A stretch of DNA of 29,378 bases from an uncultured Clostridia bacterium. GTDB lineage: Bacteria; Bacillota; Clostridia; Christensenellales; UBA1242. The stretch is from assembly GCA_934754355.1 (NCBI GenBank), contig CAKVID010000008.1, forward strand, positions 1-29,378, read 5' to 3'. Under the pieces are notes generated by a model. It was not told the origin of the DNA. It saw only the letters and a list, made by a program, of their open reading frames with translations, and did not search any database. Of the stretch, positions 6,291 through 14,711 are shown in pieces. How positions within the stretch are numbered: position 1 is the stretch's first letter; each line of letters starts with the position of its first letter. A program made the position numbers and the translations under genes.

Positions 6291-7814
6291 TTATTTTTTA
6301 TCATTTGCACAAAGAATGCTCTCTCCAGTCATTTCTTCTGGTTGTCTTAGTCCCAAAATCTCAAGCATAGTAGGTGCAACATCACATAATGCTCTATTTT
6401 CTTTAAGTTTAGAGCCTATATAATCATCGCCAATTACACTAAATGGAACAAGATTGGTTGTATGAGAAGTACAAGGAGAACCATCTTCAAATGTCATTTT
6501 CTCTGCATTTCCATGATCGGCAGTAAGCAATACTACACCACCTACTTCCAATATTTTGCTTACAAATCTATTGACGCAAGTATCTACGGTTTCTACTGCT
6601 CTTACAGTAGCACTAAATACTCCTGTATGTCCAACCATATCACAATTAGCAAAGTTAAGTATAATTACATCATATTTGCCAACTGCTTTGCACGCTTCTT
6701 CTGTTACCTCAAAAGCACTCATTTGAGGTTGCAAATCATAAGTTGCTACTTTTGGCGATGGAATTAGAATTCTATCTTCAAGTCTATTTGGAGATTCCAC
6801 ACCACCATTAAAGAAGAATGTAACATGAGCATACTTCTCTGTCTCAGCAATTCTTAATTGATTATAATCGTTATTTGCTAGATACTCTCCAAGTGTATTC
6901 TTTATATCTTTTGGAGGGAAAGCAGTATGAATATTTTTAAGAGTAACATCATATTCTGTCATTCCCACATAATAAATATCTTTCTTAATTCTAGCAAAAC
7001 TATCAAAATTCTCATCTAATGCAGCGTGAGAAATTTCTCTTGCTCTATCAGAACGGAAATTATAGAAAATTACACTATCTCCGTCTTTAATTCCATTGTA
7101 TCCGTCAATAATGCTTGGTTCTACAAATTCGTCTGTAATGCCATTTTTATAACTACTAAGGATAGCACTCTCAGCACTTGCATATCTTGTACCTACGCCA
7201 TTAAATACACAATTGTAACCTTTCTCTACTCTATCCCAACGCTTGTCTCTGTCCATGTAGAAATATCTACCAACAATTGTTGCGATTGTACCAATTCCAA
7301 TAGATTTAATTTTGCCTTCTAGTTCTTTGATAAATTTGACACCACTATCTGGTGGAACATCTCTGCCATCAGTAATGCAATGTACATATACTTTGGCAAC
7401 ATTCATTTTCTTTGCCATCTCTAGTAATGCATACAAGTGATTAATAGAACTATGAACACCGCCATTAGATAGCAAACCAACCAAATGCAAAGAATTATTC
7501 TTGCCTAGATTTTCCATTGCAGTTTTTAGTTTATCGTTCTTGAAAAATTCTCCATCTTCAATAGATTTGTCTATCATAGTTATATCTTGATAAACAACCC
7601 TACCTGCACCCAAATTCAAATGTCCTACTTCACTATTACCCATCTGCCCCTCAGGCAAACCAACCGCTCTGCCAGAAGCATTTATAAATGTTGTAGGATA
7701 AGTTTTCTGCAATCTATCTAAATTTGGAGTTTCGGCACTATAGATTGCATTACCTTTGGTTTCTTTAGAATAGCCGAAACCGTCCATAATTACTAGTGCA
7801 ACTGTCTTTTTCAT
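6291..7814 (-). CDS. gpmI: 2,3-bisphosphoglycerate-independent phosphoglycerate mutase
   Basis: This 507-residue enzyme of lower glycolysis interconverts 3- and 2-phosphoglycerate through a phosphoserine and two metal ions. Alkaline-phosphatase-superfamily metal ligands are visible: D11 in IMDGFG, the catalytic S61 in QMGNSEVGH, DGRDVPPDSG, DMVGHTG and TADHGNAE near the C-terminus, followed by TSHTTNLVP. The length is normal. The start ATG overlaps the tpiA stop by four bases (ATGA), so translation is coupled. Confidence 0.97.
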   Translation of the reverse strand: MKKTVALVIMDGFGYSKETKGNAIYSAETPNLDRLQKTYPTTFINASGRAVGLPEGQMGNSEVGHLNLGAGRVVYQDITMIDKSIEDGEFFKNDKLKTAMENLGKNNSLHLVGLLSNGGVHSSINHLYALLEMAKKMNVAKVYVHCITDGRDVPPDSGVKFIKELEGKIKSIGIGTIATIVGRYFYMDRDKRWDRVEKGYNCVFNGVGTRYASAESAILSSYKNGITDEFVEPSIIDGYNGIKDGDSVIFYNFRSDRAREISHAALDENFDSFARIKKDIYYVGMTEYDVTLKNIHTAFPPKDIKNTLGEYLANNDYNQLRIAETEKYAHVTFFFNGGVESPNRLEDRILIPSPKVATYDLQPQMSAFEVTEEACKAVGKYDVIILNFANCDMVGHTGVFSATVRAVETVDTCVNRFVSKILEVGGVVLLTADHGNAEKMTFEDGSPCTSHTTNLVPFSVIGDDYIGSKLKENRALCDVAPTMLEILGLRQPEEMTGESILCANDKK

Positions 7815-8560
7815 TCATCTACCTTCGTATTAATAATCTTCTCAAAATCATTTATTTTCAAACAAGCACCGCCAATAAGTCCGCCATCTATACTCTTCTT
7901 AGATAAAATATCTTCGGCATTTTCTGGCTTAAGACTTCCGCCATAAAGCACAATTGAAGTACTTTGCATAAATTGTTCTTTAAGTAATCTCTTAGCAAAA
8001 GCACATATTTCTTCTGCTTGGTTGCTAGTAGCACTAACACCTGTACCTATTGCCCAAACTGGCTCGTATGCAAAGATAATTCTAGAAATATCTTCTTCAT
8101 CAATTCCATCTAGAGCAGATACAAGTTGGCTCTCAACCACATTGTATGCTTGACTTCCATTTCTCTCTTCCAAAGTCTCGCCAAAGCATAGAATAGGGGT
8201 TAGCCCCTCTTCTAATGCTTTCTTAACTTTCAAATTAATTTCTTCATTGGTCTCGTGAAATATTTGTCTTCTCTCACTATGTCCAATTATAACCAAGTCG
8301 CAATTGAAGTCGTTTAGCATACTTGCACTAATTTCTCCAGTATATGCACCTTTGTCTTCATAATACATATTCTCGGCTCCATACAAAACTTTAGAGCCTT
8401 CCAACATGTATTTAGCCATATTTATATATACATATGGCAAACACACACCAACAACATTACTAGAAGTACTAGCAATTGTTGTAATCTTCTCAAAATATGG
8501 TTCAAGTTCGCTCAAACTCATATTCATCTTCATATTTCCAATTAGATATAATTTCTTCAT
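7811..8560 (-). CDS. tpiA: Triosephosphate isomerase
   Basis: This 249-residue TIM barrel interconverts dihydroxyacetone phosphate and glyceraldehyde 3-phosphate. I place the start at the ATG at 8560, five bases after GGGAG, rather than an in-frame TTG at 8578. This gives the family-typical beginning MKKLYLIGN. Catalytic residues are N9 and K11 (GNMKMN), H94 (GHSERR) and E166 (AYEPVWAIGTG, with the flexible lid). The phosphate-binding YGGS and GGLIGGA loops are present. The usual Trp in GNWKMN is Met here. It lies between pgk and gpmI in the glycolytic operon. Confidence 0.96.
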   Translation of the reverse strand: MKKLYLIGNMKMNMSLSELEPYFEKITTIASTSSNVVGVCLPYVYINMAKYMLEGSKVLYGAENMYYEDKGAYTGEISASMLNDFNCDLVIIGHSERRQIFHETNEEINLKVKKALEEGLTPILCFGETLEERNGSQAYNVVESQLVSALDGIDEEDISRIIFAYEPVWAIGTGVSATSNQAEEICAFAKRLLKEQFMQSTSIVLYGGSLKPENAEDILSKKSIDGGLIGGACLKINDFEKIINTKVDE

Positions 8561-8587
8561 TTTTACTCCCAAAAACAAATATAAACA

Positions 8588-9772
8588 TTAAATATTGTCT
8601 ATAACATCTACACCTGGCAATACTTTGCCTTCAAATAATTTAAGTGAAGCACCGCCACCAGTAGAAATATGTGTCATCTTGTGAGCAAGTTTCATATTAA
8701 TTACAGCACTAGCACTATCTCCACCACCAATAATGGTTGTACCTTTAACTTTGGTTAGTGCCTTAGCAATAGCATAAGTACCTACTGCAAATTCTTTCTT
8801 CTCAAATACACCTACCGGGCCATTCCATATAACTGTCTTGGCTTTCTTAATAGCCTTAGTAAACATTTTGATTGTTTTCTTGCCAATATCTACACCCATG
8901 CAACCATCTTCAATATTTTGGTCTTTGGTCATAATAGCATCTTTAACATTATCTATGTCGGTAGTTACTACAAAGTCAACTGGCAATAAGAAATTAACAT
9001 TTTTGTCTTTGGCTTTCTGCATTAATCTTTTTGCTTCTTCAACATTAGTCTCATCAAATAGAGAATTACCTATCTTGTAACCAAGAGCAGATAGGAATGT
9101 GTAAGCCATTCCGCCACCAATTATTAATGTATCTACACTATCTAATAAACTCTCAATAATCCCAATCTTATCTTTAACTTTAGCACCACCAAGAATTCCA
9201 ACGAATGGTCTCTTAGGATTATTAATAGTGCCGACTATGATATTTAATTCTTTCTCAATCAAGAAACCAATTGCATTAGGAAGAAGTTTGGCAACGCCAT
9301 AAGTAGAGGCGTGTTTTCTATGTGCTGTGCCAAAAGCATCGTTAACATATACTTCTCCTAGACTTGCTAGTTCTTTGCAAAATTCTTTATCGTTTTCTTC
9401 TTCTCTAGCATCAAATCTCAAGTTCTCTAGTACCAAGATTTGACCAATCTTCAAATTCTTTGATTTCTCTTTGGCATCTTTGCCTGTTACATCATCAGCC
9501 ATTATAACTTCTACATCTGGCAAAAGTTCTCTTAGTCTTTCTGCTACAATTCTTAGAGAATATTTAGGGTCAAATTTGCCTTCTGGTCTACCCAAGTGGC
9601 TCATAAGTATTAATGATGCACCTTTCTCAAGTAAATATTTGATTGTTGGCAATTCTTCTACAATTCTATTGTCATCAGTAATTTTGCCATCTATAACTGG
9701 CACATTGAAATCTACTCTTACAAGAACTTTCTTGTCATAAACATCAATGTCTTTAATTGTCTTTTTATTCAT
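8588..9772 (-). CDS. pgk: Phosphoglycerate kinase
   Basis: This 394-residue glycolytic kinase makes ATP from 1,3-bisphosphoglycerate. Substrate-binding RVDFNVP (19-25), SHLGRP, the domain-linking GGAKVKDK, WNGPVGVFE, GGGDSAS and the C-terminal GGGASL are all present. The length is normal. GAGGT is six bases before the ATG. It is the first gene of the pgk-tpiA-gpmI operon, and the promoter at 9853-9881 serves it. gapA, usually just upstream in Bacillota, is absent; the upstream neighbour is dusB. Confidence 0.97.
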   Translation of the reverse strand: MNKKTIKDIDVYDKKVLVRVDFNVPVIDGKITDDNRIVEELPTIKYLLEKGASLILMSHLGRPEGKFDPKYSLRIVAERLRELLPDVEVIMADDVTGKDAKEKSKNLKIGQILVLENLRFDAREEENDKEFCKELASLGEVYVNDAFGTAHRKHASTYGVAKLLPNAIGFLIEKELNIIVGTINNPKRPFVGILGGAKVKDKIGIIESLLDSVDTLIIGGGMAYTFLSALGYKIGNSLFDETNVEEAKRLMQKAKDKNVNFLLPVDFVVTTDIDNVKDAIMTKDQNIEDGCMGVDIGKKTIKMFTKAIKKAKTVIWNGPVGVFEKKEFAVGTYAIAKALTKVKGTTIIGGGDSASAVINMKLAHKMTHISTGGGASLKLFEGKVLPGVDVIDNI

Positions 9773-9852
9773 AATTTACCTCATTTATATTTAATAATTT
9801 TACAAATTACTTGTGTTTATATTCTTTATTAGTCTTTTTAATCTACAATAAT

Positions 9853-9881
9853 ATTATATCTATAAATATATAAATTAGCAA
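9853..9881 (-). promoter_or_regulatory. Promoter for pgk-tpiA-gpmI
   Basis: On the minus strand TTGCTA, a 17-base spacer and a perfect TATAAT lie about 80 bases ahead of the pgk start. The resulting leader of about 75 bases has no strong hairpin. Confidence 0.6.
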
Positions 9882-9894
9882 ATAATTTACGGCT

Positions 9895-9914
9895 TAATGT
9901 AGTTTTTTTCTACA
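9895..9914. other. Small hairpin after dusB
   Basis: ATGTAG and CTACAT flank a seven-base A/T loop just past the dusB stop. On the dusB strand it is not followed by a T-run, so it is a weak terminator at best. It may instead be part of the control region upstream of the pgk promoter. Confidence 0.35.
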
Positions 9915-9925
9915 TAATACTTCAA

Positions 9926-10861
9926 TTATTTGCTTTGGAAAAAGTCTTTGAGTGCGTCTAGTACTTTGTCTAGGTTTGGCTCTACTGATACAAATCTTTT
10001 CATATCCGATGCATTTTGCTCTCCTTTTAGATACCAAAGCAAATGCTTTCTGATATGTCCAGAGATAAAAGATAATGGATAATATTCTTGTAACATTTTT
10101 ATATGTTTACTTATAATATCATACTTATTTACATTTGTATTTTTGCCCGTAATGTCCCCAAAAACATAAGGATTGCCCAATGCTCCTCTGCCTATCATAA
10201 TAGCATCACAATTAGTGTATTTCATTGTATAATCATAAGAAGCCTTGTCTACTACATCTCCGCTAGCAATTACAGGAATGGAGACACTATTTTTCACTTC
10301 TTTAATTATATCCAAATCCACCTTGCCACTATACATCTGACTTCTTGTTCTGCCATGAATAGTAATAGCACTAGCCCCTGCTCTTTCGCACATCTTGGCA
10401 AATTCAATTGCATTAATGTTATTATTATCAAAGCCACTTCTAAATTTGACTGTAATAGGCTTACTTATAGCCTGCACACACGCCTTGATTATATTCTCTG
10501 CAAGTGGGATATTTGTCATAAGAAAACTGCCCTCACCATTACTTACAATCTTTGGAGCAGGACACCCCATATTAATATCTATAATATCAAATTTTTTTAG
10601 AGCAGGACTAGCACACATTTGTGCCATTATATCTGGGTCTGAGCCAAATATCTGAGCAATTTTAATCGTCTCATTTGGAGCAGTAATTAGCAAATCAAGG
10701 GTCTTCTTATTATCATAAGCCAATGCTTTGGCACTAATCATTTCAGTCACTCCTGCATCTGCACCAAAGTCTATACAAATAGACCTAAATGCCACATCAG
10801 TCACTCCTGCCATCGGCGCTAATATTAAATTATTTTTAAATTCTATATCTTTAATTTTCAT
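9926..10861 (-). CDS. dusB: tRNA-dihydrouridine synthase (DusB-like)
   Basis: This 311-residue FMN-dependent enzyme reduces uridines in the tRNA D-loop. The N-terminal TIM barrel starts LILAPMAGVTD. The catalytic Cys is C100 in NMGCPAPK. IHGRTRSQMYSG and PVIASGDV are the FMN/substrate-binding segments, and GRGALGNPYVF follows. The C-terminal helical tRNA-binding domain (about 240-311) contains the H-x-R-K-H family pattern (GHIRKHLLWYLKG). The length is that of the DusB group. The ribosome binding site is weak (AGAAAGA). It lies alone between two terminator-like structures. Confidence 0.94.
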   Translation of the reverse strand: MKIKDIEFKNNLILAPMAGVTDVAFRSICIDFGADAGVTEMISAKALAYDNKKTLDLLITAPNETIKIAQIFGSDPDIMAQMCASPALKKFDIIDINMGCPAPKIVSNGEGSFLMTNIPLAENIIKACVQAISKPITVKFRSGFDNNNINAIEFAKMCERAGASAITIHGRTRSQMYSGKVDLDIIKEVKNSVSIPVIASGDVVDKASYDYTMKYTNCDAIMIGRGALGNPYVFGDITGKNTNVNKYDIISKHIKMLQEYYPLSFISGHIRKHLLWYLKGEQNASDMKRFVSVEPNLDKVLDALKDFFQSK

Positions 10862-11003
10862 ATTGATTTTGTTATCTTTCTTAGTCTTACAATTTTTATA
10901 TTCTAAGTATCTTAATATTTAAGTAAAATTAGTATTATTAAATATTGCAATTTACTTATTAAGTTACATCTTGATTATACACAATCTATATGCATTTTCA
11001 AAC

Positions 11004-11041
11004 AAAAAAACACTAGAAAGAATTACTACTAGTGTTTTTTT
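11004..11041. terminator. Bidirectional terminator after the VWA gene
   Basis: CACTAG and CTAGTG form the core stem, extended by an A7 run on one side and T7 on the other. It lies nine bases past the stop of the VWA gene and ends the ATPase/VWA operon on the minus strand. Confidence 0.85.
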
Positions 11042-11049
11042 AAAGTAAA

Positions 11050-12933
11050 TTATTGCATTTCTAAATTCTGCGAATTTTTATTCATTATATCTTCTGAATT
11101 AACATGGATAACTCTGCCATAATCTGTTTTGAAATCGGGATTGTCATATATTATCCAAATAAGATTTTTGTACTTTTTGTCAGTAAGAGTGAAATCATCT
11201 TCGCCATCTATAAATATTATTCTATTTAGATTTTGAGCATCAGCACCTTTCCATGTGAATGCCTGGGCTGCACCATTGAAGTTTGTACTGCTTCTGCCCT
11301 CAATTTTAAAGGTATCTATATCTTGAACCTTCTTGATTTCAACAAAATCATAAACAAAATAACTAAAGCACCCAACTCGAAGTTTGGTGTCTTTTATCAA
11401 TTGCTTTAGTTGTCTTAGAAATTCTCTAATCAAACTATCGGATACAGAATAACTAGTGTCAAGCATAACTTCTACACCCGGCTTATCAAATTGCTCTATG
11501 TCTTCCACTCTTGCTTGATAGTAGTTATCTTCATCTGCCCTTCTATAATCATACATCTCAACATCATTATCTATGTATCTTTTGAGTATAGTTTTCCAAG
11601 AGAAAATCTTTTTAGAATTGCCAACATCTCCAAGTGTATACTTTTCTCCGTCAGATTGTCCCTTTCCTACACCTTTTGAACCAATATGCTCTTTCAAATT
11701 TTTAAGCAGCTCTCTGCCTATTTCTTCTTTCTTCTCTTTATTCTTTTGTTCAAACTTTTTCTCGAAATCCGACTTAATCTCTTCTTGAGACTTGTCTTTG
11801 TCTTTATTTTCTATTGTTTCAGGTTGATTGGCGTCTCTCGCTCTCTTCTCGGCAAGTCTTTTCTTATTTAGTTCTTGGTCAAGTTCATATTTCTTAACTG
11901 TTTCTTTCCACATATCATGATTACTAATATTTGGCTTTTTATTAGAACCCGCATTGTTATCATCTTGTTTTTGAGAGCCATCATTCTCATTATTATCAGC
12001 ACTTTGATTATTCTCAGTATTTTCATCGGTCTTTTTATTACTATCGGCATTTTGATTGCTATCATTAGCACTCTTATTATCATCGACACTCTGACTATTA
12101 TTATTCGCATTCTGTTGACTATCGGAATTTTGCTTATTATTATCTGCGCTTTCTTGCTTGCCATCTTGAGAATTGTCTGATTGCGAATTACTTTGGGAAT
12201 TATTATTCTCACTGCTATTATCTTGACCCGATTGCTTTTGCTTGTCTTCTCCACTATTATCTTGGTTTTGTTGATTTTGACTATCGTCTTTAGTACTATT
12301 ATTTTGATTAGATTGATTTTGCTCGTTATTTTGATTATTGTTTTTACTATTATCTTGGCTAGATTGTTCTTGCTTATCGGCTTGTCCAGATTGTTCTTTA
12401 CTCTTTGAATTACTATTGCTTTGCGAAGATTGTTCTTGATTGTTATTTGTATCGTTTGAATTTGCACTATTATTTGAGTTACTATTATTATCTTGTTCTT
12501 GCGAATTCTCTTTATTGTTATCAGGGTTATGTATTATCTCGTACATTTCTTCGGCAGATTTGCCTTGAGCCTCGTCCATATCAATAACACCATCAATCAA
12601 AGGAAGACCATTGTCTTTTAAAATTTTATTTATCACGGCGTCTGTCGCCATATTCCAATCGTATAAATCTTTATCTTTGCTACGCAAAATGTGGTCAAAT
12701 GCTACATGTAAGACTTCGTGCGAAAGTGCAAAAACTCTCTGCTCGTGGGTCAAACTTTCCAAAAATTTAGGATTACACAGAACTTTCTCGTTATCTGTAC
12801 AACAAGTAGGAATTTCGTCTGTTGCTACAATTTCTAGACCCTCTAGAGTTGTATCAAGAAGAGGGAACTTTTGACGAACCCCTAGAAGAGTATTATTAAG
12901 CATTTGTTCATTTGCGTGTTGAAATAAATCCAT
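11050..12933 (-). CDS. Metallopeptidase-like/VWA protein with N/Q/S-rich linker (DUF2201 type)
   Basis: The protein has 627 residues. The N-terminal part (1-135) has a zinc-peptidase motif SHEVLHVAFDH (HExxH at 72-76). The C-terminal part (about 440-627) is VWA-like, with a MIDAS motif D492-T-S494-Y-S496. This is the arrangement of the putative metallopeptidase/DUF2201 family. Between them residues 137-333 are almost entirely Asn, Gln, Ser, Asp and Lys. A charged coiled-coil-like helix follows (340-415). It is the last gene of an operon with a P-loop-less AAA-like protein and a MoxR-type AAA+ ATPase. MoxR/VWA pairs are known to act together in remodelling protein complexes or inserting cofactors (for example RavA-ViaA), but the client here is unknown. 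AAAGG lies nine bases before the ATG. Confidence 0.85.
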   Translation of the reverse strand: MDLFQHANEQMLNNTLLGVRQKFPLLDTTLEGLEIVATDEIPTCCTDNEKVLCNPKFLESLTHEQRVFALSHEVLHVAFDHILRSKDKDLYDWNMATDAVINKILKDNGLPLIDGVIDMDEAQGKSAEEMYEIIHNPDNNKENSQEQDNNSNSNNSANSNDTNNNQEQSSQSNSNSKSKEQSGQADKQEQSSQDNSKNNNQNNEQNQSNQNNSTKDDSQNQQNQDNSGEDKQKQSGQDNSSENNNSQSNSQSDNSQDGKQESADNNKQNSDSQQNANNNSQSVDDNKSANDSNQNADSNKKTDENTENNQSADNNENDGSQKQDDNNAGSNKKPNISNHDMWKETVKKYELDQELNKKRLAEKRARDANQPETIENKDKDKSQEEIKSDFEKKFEQKNKEKKEEIGRELLKNLKEHIGSKGVGKGQSDGEKYTLGDVGNSKKIFSWKTILKRYIDNDVEMYDYRRADEDNYYQARVEDIEQFDKPGVEVMLDTSYSVSDSLIREFLRQLKQLIKDTKLRVGCFSYFVYDFVEIKKVQDIDTFKIEGRSSTNFNGAAQAFTWKGADAQNLNRIIFIDGEDDFTLTDKKYKNLIWIIYDNPDFKTDYGRVIHVNSEDIMNKNSQNLEMQ

Positions 12934-12938
12934 CTACT

Positions 12939-13340
12939 TTAGCCTTTGATTTTGATACATAAGTCTTTTATCTTTGGCGACACAAGGTCGTAATTTCCCT
13001 CTCTACAAGTAAGAACAATACTAGTTCCTGCTGGGAATGAATATCCATTAATGCCTTTAAATTTTAAGATACCTATAAATTTCTCTTGTTCGTTCATGTC
13101 TATTTGGTCTATGTCACTAATAACTAATGTTGATACAATATTTTTCTTGTCTTTTAATATCATCTCCAATATCCAAGTAGGCATTTTGTTGCCATTTTCA
13201 TTAGGAATAATTCCCAAATCTTTATTAGATATCTTGCTATTTATAATTATCGCATTATCTATATTTTCTGCTTCAATATTTTCAATAATAATCGGCCATT
13301 TGCGATTATTTTTTATTACTTCTTTAATTTTTGCTTCCAT
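12939..13340 (-). CDS. Degenerate AAA-like protein without P-loop
   Basis: The protein has 133 residues from the ATG at 13340, which is seven bases after AAGGA; an in-frame TTG lies six bases upstream. Aligned by eye to the AAA core of the neighbouring ATPase, WPIIIE matches the strand before the Walker A loop. The GxxGxGKS loop is gone, replaced by ENIEAENID. LGIIPNENGNKMPTW matches IGKTIYPNNDTTQVGKW. LVISDIDQI matches Walker B, with the catalytic Glu replaced by Ile. SIVLTCREGN matches sensor 1. It should neither bind nor hydrolyse ATP in the usual way. It is probably a regulatory or structural subunit of the ring, as a derived paralogue. It lies 5 bp upstream of the VWA gene and 17 bp after the ATPase gene. 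Confidence 0.65.
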   Translation of the reverse strand: MEAKIKEVIKNNRKWPIIIENIEAENIDNAIIINSKISNKDLGIIPNENGNKMPTWILEMILKDKKNIVSTLVISDIDQIDMNEQEKFIGILKFKGINGYSFPAGTSIVLTCREGNYDLVSPKIKDLCIKIKG

Positions 13341-13357
13341 TTTCAATTCCTTATAAT

Positions 13358-14711
13358 TTACATACTTTTGCTACTTTCATCAAAAACTTTTTTTATCAAT
13401 TGATATTTTCTGTCGCCATATACAGTTTTTATTTCATCATCAGTCAAACCATCTATCATATCGACACCAGATATACCTATAACATCGCCCCTATTAAAAG
13501 TTATGTCATTGCCCCAAACTCCTCTTCTTACATCAATGTAACAATCATTAAATGATTTGTAACCCTCATCTGTATAAGGATTCCACGAACTGAATTTTCT
13601 ACCATTACTCCACTTAACTCCACGACTATCTAGTACCTTGGCAAGTACAGCATACTGCCTCAAGCCACAAATGACAATAACATGACGACTAGAACTATTT
13701 TCGTCTAAACACTCTTCAATAGTTGTAACAAACATATCTTTTAATTTATTGGATAAAGTTTTTGTATTAACATACCTTACTTGATTTCGTGATTGAGTAT
13801 TTTGAATAGGATTTGACTGAGCATTATTTTGAACTGTTTGAGTACTTACATTTGCACTGTTTTCGCTCTCAGTGAAAATATTTTTGATATCTTGATATTT
13901 TTTGTCGCCATATACAATTTTCATTTCATCATCTGTCAAATCATTTATCATATCGACTTCAGATATATCTATAATCTCGTCATCAGCAAAATCTGGGCTC
14001 TTGCCACAAACTCCCCTCTTTACATCAATGTAACACCTATTATATGATTCACTCCCATTTGTATAAGGATTCCAGGAACTGAATTTATCACCAGTAACCC
14101 ACTTAGCTCCACGACTATCTAGCACCTTGGCAAGTGCTTTATACTGCAACAAATTACGAACGCCAATAACATGACGACTAGAACTATTTTCGTCTAAACA
14201 CTCATCAATAGTTACACTAAACTTATTTTTTGAGTTATTGGATAAAGTATTTGTATTATTATTACTTACTTGATTTTGAGATTGAGTATTTTGAATAGGA
14301 TTTGACTGAGCATTATTTTGAACTGTTTGAGTACTTACATTTGCACTGTTTTCGCTCTCAGTGAAAATATTTTTGATATCTTGATATTTTTTATCGCCAT
14401 ATACAATTTTCATTTCATCATCTGTCAAATCATTTATCATATCGACATCAGATATATCTACATTAGTATCAGTATCTTCAGCACCCCATTTCCCGTCCCT
14501 TACATTTATATAATAAGTATCACGATTCCATGAATACCATGTATAAGGGGGATTCTCGCTATATTTAACACCACCTGACCAAGTACTACAGACTTCACGA
14601 CTATCCAATACTTTGGCTAATACATCATACTGCTTATTGCTATGGACAACTATTCTATAAGGACTAGAACTATTTTCGTCTAAACACTCATCAATAGTTG
14701 TAGCAAACATA
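13358..14711 (-). repeat. Three in-frame repeats (about 489 bp) in the ATPase gene
   Basis: Three copies of a 162-163 codon unit begin near 14707, 14221 and 13732 on the minus strand. The segments 13777-13970 and 14266-14459 are nearly identical at the base level (about four differences in 194), while flanking parts of the units have diverged. The third copy lacks the N/Q-rich linker. Confidence 0.9.

Noticed and set aside
11868..12467. 199-codon minus-strand frame inside the VWA gene, Ile/Lys-rich
   Set aside because: It is a shifted reading of the Asn/Gln/Ser codon-rich linker. The main frame carries the HExxH and MIDAS domains on both sides.
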